A stretch of 64,000 nt of DNA from Brienomyrus brachyistius. Its lineage: Eukaryota > Chordata > Actinopteri > Osteoglossiformes > Mormyridae. The stretch's first letter is position 1, and every line of letters begins with the position of its first letter. The notes under the pieces are model-generated. The model ran no database searches. It had not been told where the DNA came from and saw nothing but the letters and a program-made list of their open reading frames with translations. The translations under genes and the position numbers were made by a program. The stretch covers positions 9,955,660-10,019,659 of the forward strand of contig NC_064552.1 in NCBI RefSeq assembly GCF_023856365.1. The letters run 5' to 3'. Below are positions 58,468-64,000 of the stretch, in pieces.

Positions 58468-58808
58468 GGGGCGGCATGGTGGTGCAGTGGTTTGCACTGT
58501 TGCCTCACACCTCTGGGACCCGGGTTCGAGTCTCCTCATGCGTGCGGAGTTTGCATGTTCTCCCCATGTCTTTGTGGGGTTTCCTCCGGGTACTCCGGGT
58601 TCCCCCCACAGTCCAAAAACATGCTGAGGCTAATTGGAGTTCCTAAATTGCCCCTCGGTGTGCATGTGTGAGTGAATGGTGTGTGAGTGTGCCCTGCGAT
58701 GGGCTGGCCCCCCATCCTGGGTTATTCCCTGCCTCGTGCCCATTGCTTCCGGGATAGGCTCCGGACCCCCCACGACCCAGTAGGATAAGCGGTTTAGAAA
58801 ATGGATGG
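58468..58808 (+). mobile_element. tRNA-promoter SINE with perfect target-site duplication
   Basis: Full-length (GGAT)n SINE with head GGCGGCATGGTGGTGCAGTGG and B-box-like GGGTTCGAGTC. Flanked by a perfect 12-bp direct repeat ATGTGTTCTGTG (58456-58467 and 58809-58820). It is one of the youngest-looking insertions here. Confidence 0.88.
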
Positions 58809-58820
58809 ATGTGTTCTGTG

Positions 58821-61350
58821 TAAAGTGAGTTCATTTGTTGGTTTGCCCACATCAAAATAAGCACTTTCGATTGGCATCAGTCTCTACTGAAAAAGGGGGC
58901 TTTTCTCTTGCGACAAAACTACCATATATGGGCTGGACGTTACATCCGGTTCCTTTTCCCAAATATGTACAAAGGGAACAGGGGGCAGAAGTTCATTTAA
59001 ACTTTTTAGCAGACATTTGTGTGTAGTACAACAAAAATCCAAAATTAAGAAACCTTATCATCAGCGATTTCGCTAATGGGATTTAGAGAAAACGGACTGA
59101 ATTTGCTCCCTTAATACTGTCAAAGCAGGGACATCGTAGGGTCGCTATGCAATGGAAATTCCCGGAGCGGAAATAACAGTGATTAATACTGTAAAGCGTG
59201 CCCTCCCCATGTCTCTGTCGGAAATAACAATTTCATATATTGCAGAAAAGTGCACTTTCGTATCCACTGCAAGAAATAACACCGGAAAGTGGTTAGGAAA
59301 CAAAACGGGGAGAGTTGTGCCGTCACACTTGTTATACTGTTAAAAAAACGGTGACGTTCACCCACACTACAGTAAAGACAGTATACATCACGACATATAT
59401 TTCACGGAATAACTTACTTTTATTTATTTATTTATTTTAATGTCGCTTATTAAAGAAATTATTTCTGGAAATATAACCGAATTCAGACACCTTACTTCAG
59501 CATTGATTTGTTATAACCTCTATTAATATATTATCATTCTATGACCTTTGCAAGCGCATAGCGTCAGTGCTCGTGTGTGTACTTTACCATTCTGCTGTTT
59601 ATATTAAGTTCAGATCAGTATTTGTCTTTGGATAAACTTCAGTATTGGAAGTTAACCACAGATCCCGTCACTGACCACCCTTTCCTGTGAAATCACATTG
59701 AAAGTGTTTTAGTGTTTTAATGATAAAACATTATCACGCCCATTGCTTCCAGGAAAGGCTCCGGACCCTCCGCGAGCCAGTAGGATAAGCGGTTTAGAAA
59801 ATGGATGGATGGATGATATTAATCACGATGACGTGTTTCATCTAACGAAATTTGGGTGTTATTTTAGATAACCAGACTGTGTCCATAAAAATTAGATCGT
59901 TGGCGCCCCCACCCGTTCGCTTTGCGAATTGCCAGTTTTTTATATACCAGCCAACCGCAGGGAAGCAGACCAAATTCCCCTACCCAAAATTCCCAAATTC
60001 CATGCAGCATAGTCAGGGAGGGCGCGCAGGCGGCACATCATCCTGTAAGACAAAATAATGATCACTACGTGTAAGAAACGTTCCAAAACAGCGACCTGGT
60101 ATAGGGTTTGGAGTGAAGATAATTGTATGATACATGTTGCATTAGGCAACATGTATATAAGCATTAGGCTAGGCCACCCTGACCATGTTAAAGGTTGGGT
60201 TTCTGTTACATTGCGATAAATGGGCTAGATCACGCTAACTAACGTTTCACATCACGTCATCAATAAAATAATAAATATTTTATGAAGGGTGTGCTATCAG
60301 TAATGGTGTCCATAGAAACATTTCAAAGCCAAATTTGGATATCAGGTGTATTTGATGTTGGCTTGTATCCATCCATCCATCCATCCATCCATCCATGTTC
60401 TGACGATTATCCGGGGTGGGGTCACAGAGGCAGCAGTCAAAGCAGGGATGCCCAGACCTCCCTCTCACTGGGGGAATACCAAGGCGTTCCAAGGCCAGCT
60501 GAGAGATATAATGCCAAAATCTATGCCATCACCACACAACCAGTTAATAGGATGTCAGACATGCACTGTTACATATTCTTTCCATGTTATAGTGGAAATT
60601 TGTTTTATTTGACTTATATTTTCATTTATAGATGTTTATTCATCATTCCAATGCTTAACGAGAATAAAAAAAAATCTGCAGTTTATGAAATAAATGGAAA
60701 TGTGATTAAAAAAAGTATAAACACTGACCATAAAAAGAAAGGTATTGAGGTATTCAGTGGGGTAGTGTGCAATTTCTGTGATGTGACGTAATGTATATAA
60801 TACTGTACTATAGTATCTAAGGTAAGGACCTATTGAGCCAATCACCTGACCATGGTTGATTGAGAACTGAGTGGTTGACTGAGTTTGTAGAAACCAATTT
60901 GCAAACAAGGTGAGCAGGTATAGGCTGGAAGTCAGATTCAGGATGTGTCGTGTGTCTCCTTGCTGTCATTATGCCGTGGCGAGAAGAACGGAAAAACTGA
61001 AGAAGTTAGAGAAGCCATGGCTGATCCTGGAGCAGCACCTTCAGGCAGCAGGAACGTTGTCAGCGGGAGAGAATCAGAGATGAGTTGCTACATGTCTAGG
61101 GTGTTCAGAGGCTGCAAAATCACACTGTATGCAGGCACTGGGACACCGATCACTTCAGACTTGGCAGGCCTTGGGTTGGAATCCCTGACCAAGAGAGACG
61201 TGTTGTCCTGTATCCTGAAACTCCTGCGCGGCAATAATACAGTGAGCTTCTTCACTGCATGATCGGCTGCTCTGTACAGGAAGACGTCTGCGATGTCTTA
61301 TCCTGTCTTATCTGCAGTGATGCCAAAGGCATTTACGTCGGACATGTGAG
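58821..61350. other. Intergenic DNA with repeat debris
   Basis: Contains a SINE 3' end at 59737-59815 (CGCCCATTGCTTCC to GGATGGATGGAT), and a (CATC)n tract at about 60368-60396 followed by a GGGGTGGGGTCACAGAGGCAG-type repeat to about 60515. The open frame 60282-60791 runs through that repeat and is not supported as a gene. No other feature seen. Confidence 0.45.
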
Positions 61351-61354
61351 GAGC

Positions 61355-61876
61355 GGACCTAAATGACGAATCACGCTCTTGTGTAGACTGTCCTGACTGA
61401 AGAGGACGTGTCTGTTGATGACCTAGTGAAAGGTATGCCCGATGTGCCGTATGAGAGTGTAATCGCTGGGGATTACCTAACGTAATGGTGCAGGCTGGAA
61501 TCCCCAGCAGGTACTGGACCACTCTTGTGACACTGGATGACACACTCACTGCTCACGATACATAGGCCAAATCCTTGAGCCCCTTCCTGCAACAGCACCA
61601 AAACATCACTGTGTTTCAACATGATAATACTTCTCCTCATGCAGCTTGGTTTATACAAGAGTAGCAGCAACAGAATTCCCAAAAAATGCCCTGGGTACCA
61701 TTCCCACTGGGCCTGAATCCTACTGACCTATGCGATGTTCTCAGCTACAGGGCACTACAGGAAGAGAGGGACACAATGCCCCAGGCCGTCCTAGGTAACC
61801 TTACACAGAGCATGAGATCAAGGGACACTGCCTGCATAGCTGCACATGGAGGTACCAGATACCAAGTACAGTAGTG
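61355..61876 (+). pseudogene. Degraded Tc1-like transposase
   Basis: Reading across frames and stops gives DESR, then SERYARCAV, then a C-terminal part with VFQHDNTSPHAAWF (the DNxxPH box of Tc1 transposases), LNPTDLCDVL (the LNPIEhlWdvL box) and QSMRSRDTACIAAHGGTRY (the SMRRRcqAVIaArGGhTrY end). In-frame stops after PD and in the R-V-C stretch show that it is dead. The N-terminal DNA-binding part was not found. Confidence 0.75.
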
Positions 61877-62483
61877 ATGCTTTTTTTAAGTCCAGACTCA
61901 GCTGTGTGTTTACAGGAGCAGACTAACTCCTCCTGGAACCCTAGGCTAATATGGCCACTTGAGCTATTTAGTGGAGCTGACAACATTGAATTAAAAGTGA
62001 TGCAACATCAATAATCAACGTCAGCTCTGACGTCGAATAAAGGTCAGCGCTGTCATCGATCAATATCGCAGGGTGCTGGTGTTACAACTTCCCCAGGAGG
62101 GGCATTGTAGCAGAGGATAGATTTACCAGATTCAATATATTAAACCGTCCCATTTTCCTGAAGGTGGGGCGGGGCTCCTGATTTTGCCAGGGCCCTAGGC
62201 TGTAGCCTTAGATAACCTACATATTAATCCACCCCTTTACATGCTGCACCTTCATTTGGGTTGGGTTCTTTTCACAATGAGGTCATCATGTATGTGAGCG
62301 TAGGCCAAAATCCCTACTTCGTCTTCTCAGAGGTTGTGTCACACTCTCTTAAACACACAGTTGTCCTTCTCACCAGGACCACTGGCAGGAGGGAACTGGA
62401 TCAGTTGTCCCTGGGCCAACAGCGGTCCAAAAGGGACATCTAACGTTTAAATAATCTGCTGGAATAATTAGCCAAAATATATA
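61877..62483. other. Intergenic DNA, no gene seen
   Basis: No supported feature. Short open frames only. Confidence 0.35.
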
Positions 62484-62717
62484 CAGTTGATCCCCCGCTT
62501 ATCGCCGAAGTTACGTTCCAGACCCATCGGCGATAGGTGAAAATCCGCGATATAGAAAGACCATATAAATAAACATTTTTTATAGTTTAAGCCTTAAAAT
62601 ACCCCTCCCACACGCTTTAAACACATGTAAACTTATTAAAACACACTTTGTAAACACATATGATATGTGGATGTCGGGCTAAGGATATGAGTGACATAAT
62701 AATAATAATAATATGTA

Positions 62718-62806
<89 letters not shown>

Positions 62807-62892
62807 TCGCAAAGAACTGTGATGTGTCAGGGAAAAATCTGCGATATAGCGGGGGAGCCATAGCTGAACCGCGATATAGCAGGGGATCACTG
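62484..62892. mobile_element. Tigger/pogo-like MITE containing a TA/CA microsatellite
   Basis: The ends CAGTTGATCCCCCGCTTATC and GATATAGCAGGGGATCACTG are inverted repeats flanked by TA (62482-62483 and 62893-62894). Subterminal TTACGTTCCAGACCC and GGTGAAAATCCGCGATATA resemble vertebrate Tigger ends. The interior holds (TA)n at about 62722-62784 and (CA)n to 62806. Confidence 0.75.
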
Positions 62893-64000
62893 TATTTGGG
62901 TAAACTTTTTGTTTGCTATTTGTTGGCTATTGGGAGGATCGACTCTGATCAAAATGGGGCAGAGCCATTTATTTTATTTATATGACCCAAGACATGTTTA
63001 TAATTCATTAGTAAATCTGGAAAACAGATTGAACTCTCATTTTCCAAAAAATACAAAACAATGTAACAATATTTCGCTAATAAGCGCTGGTAAGCTTCAC
63101 CACTGGCACTGGCGATATTAGACAAAGGTATATCAGTTATCGATCAATTTCCTGAGGCAGATATATGGAGATGCAGGCAAAATGCATTGAATGTAACAGA
63201 AGTACAAAAAGAATTCCATCTGCTCAGTTTTCGCTCCACTACTTTCACAGTATGTCCTTTCCCCACACTTCTGAGTAATTTCCAAGTTAGCGTCTGTGCT
63301 TGTAGTCAATCAATCACCAAGATATCGTTGTAAGCTCCTCCCCAGTACTTCGTATTTGAACGAAAAGTATGGAGTCAGTAGTAGGAACTAAAAAGGAGTT
63401 CTGGAATAGCCTCCAAGGAACCACAATGGGGTCAAGTTCTTGTGATGCTAGCTTGGCAAAAGTACCTAGTTCCGGAAAACGGTTCTGGTTCCAGAAAAAA
63501 GTTCCTTGCAGTGTACAAATGGAACATGCATTATATGTGAATGATAACCAGTTGAACTGTATGCAGATGGGAAATAGATGTGCGGGGGTGGGGGGGGGGG
63601 GGGGGGACTAGGGGAGGGGGCTTACAGCAGTCCTGCTTCTCACACACATTTTCAAACTCTCTCATACACAGTATTGTAGCAAGGTTTAGAGTCATTCTAA
63701 ATAAAGTAGACATCTCTTTTAAAACAGCTTTTAATGACGGCCCACTGCCAACGTTCAAACTAACAGCGGCACTGGGGAGGCTGAAATTTACAGGACATTC
63801 AAACTCAAGGCAGACGCTAACTAAAACATAGGATATGCACACGTCAGTAAAACATTACACAGGTGTAATACTGTACTTACTATTTATGACATAAATGCAT
63901 GAACAAATTCATAAAGTTGAAAGATTAACTTACAATAGTGGCCATAAAGGGCATTTTCTAATATGGGTATTTATCATTGGAGACCCCCCCATGTAAAATT
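62893..64000. other. Right end of the window, no gene seen
   Basis: AT-rich DNA with a 17-G tract at 63590-63606. A stretch near 63440-63510 with repeated GTTCC/GGAAC motifs looks like repeat debris. The open frames 63369-63611 and 63531-63842 cross the G tract and are not supported. Confidence 0.35.

Noticed and set aside
62617..62890. Tyr-Ile-rich frames
   Set aside because: Translations of the TA/CA microsatellite.

Overview
The window is vertebrate DNA, most likely from a ray-finned fish. The evidence is intron-containing interferon-stimulated genes, a single-exon cholesterol 25-hydroxylase of fish length, tRNA-promoter SINEs with (GGAT)n tails, L1-like, Tc1 and hAT debris and many microsatellites. 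I cannot name the species.

Positions 1-36600 hold a tandem array of interferon-induced TPR (IFIT) genes, all on the minus strand. There are six very similar paralogs (main coding exons 3617-5048, 8808-10242, 14132-15566, 19745-21176, 24123-25533, 29761-31195) and one divergent, probably ancestral-type member (34816-36237). A seventh copy of the similar type begins in the window (first exon 930-934) and continues off the left edge. In the six copies the start codon is split off into a tiny upstream exon (ATGGC, then a GTAAGT donor). It joins in frame to a large second exon after a TGTAG acceptor, giving proteins of 471-479 aa that begin M-A-L-(N/S)-Q-E. The hydrophobic N-termini of the raw reading frames are retained intron. 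Most first exons have an ISRE (GGAAACGAAA type) 170-230 bp upstream.

The array grew by repeated segmental duplication. Two promoter/first-exon types alternate along it: type B for genes 0, 2 and 4, type A for genes 1, 3, 5 and 6. At genes 2 and 4 the local type-A first exon was lost and a more distant type-B exon appears to be used instead. A foldback element, a hAT MITE, a SINE and solo-LTR-like insertions mark the order of events.

Positions 36240-37970 are a head-to-head interval between the divergent IFIT and ch25h (37968-38720, plus strand). It carries two ISRE clusters near the IFIT side. IFIT and CH25H are also near neighbours in mammals, where LIPA lies between them; no LIPA exon was recognised here. 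Both products are interferon-induced antiviral factors: IFITs bind non-self 5' RNA ends and block translation, and CH25H makes 25-hydroxycholesterol, which alters membranes and SREBP signalling. The window therefore looks like an innate-immunity locus.

Positions 38721-64000 show no convincing host gene. They contain SINE copies, a degraded L1-like LINE (about 49200-51480, minus), a degraded Tc1-like transposase (61355-61876), several MITEs with clear terminal inverted repeats (42678-42840, 55083-55325, 62484-62892), solo-LTR-like elements, a perfect-looking hairpin (41993-42081), poly-G tracts and a TA/CA microsatellite.
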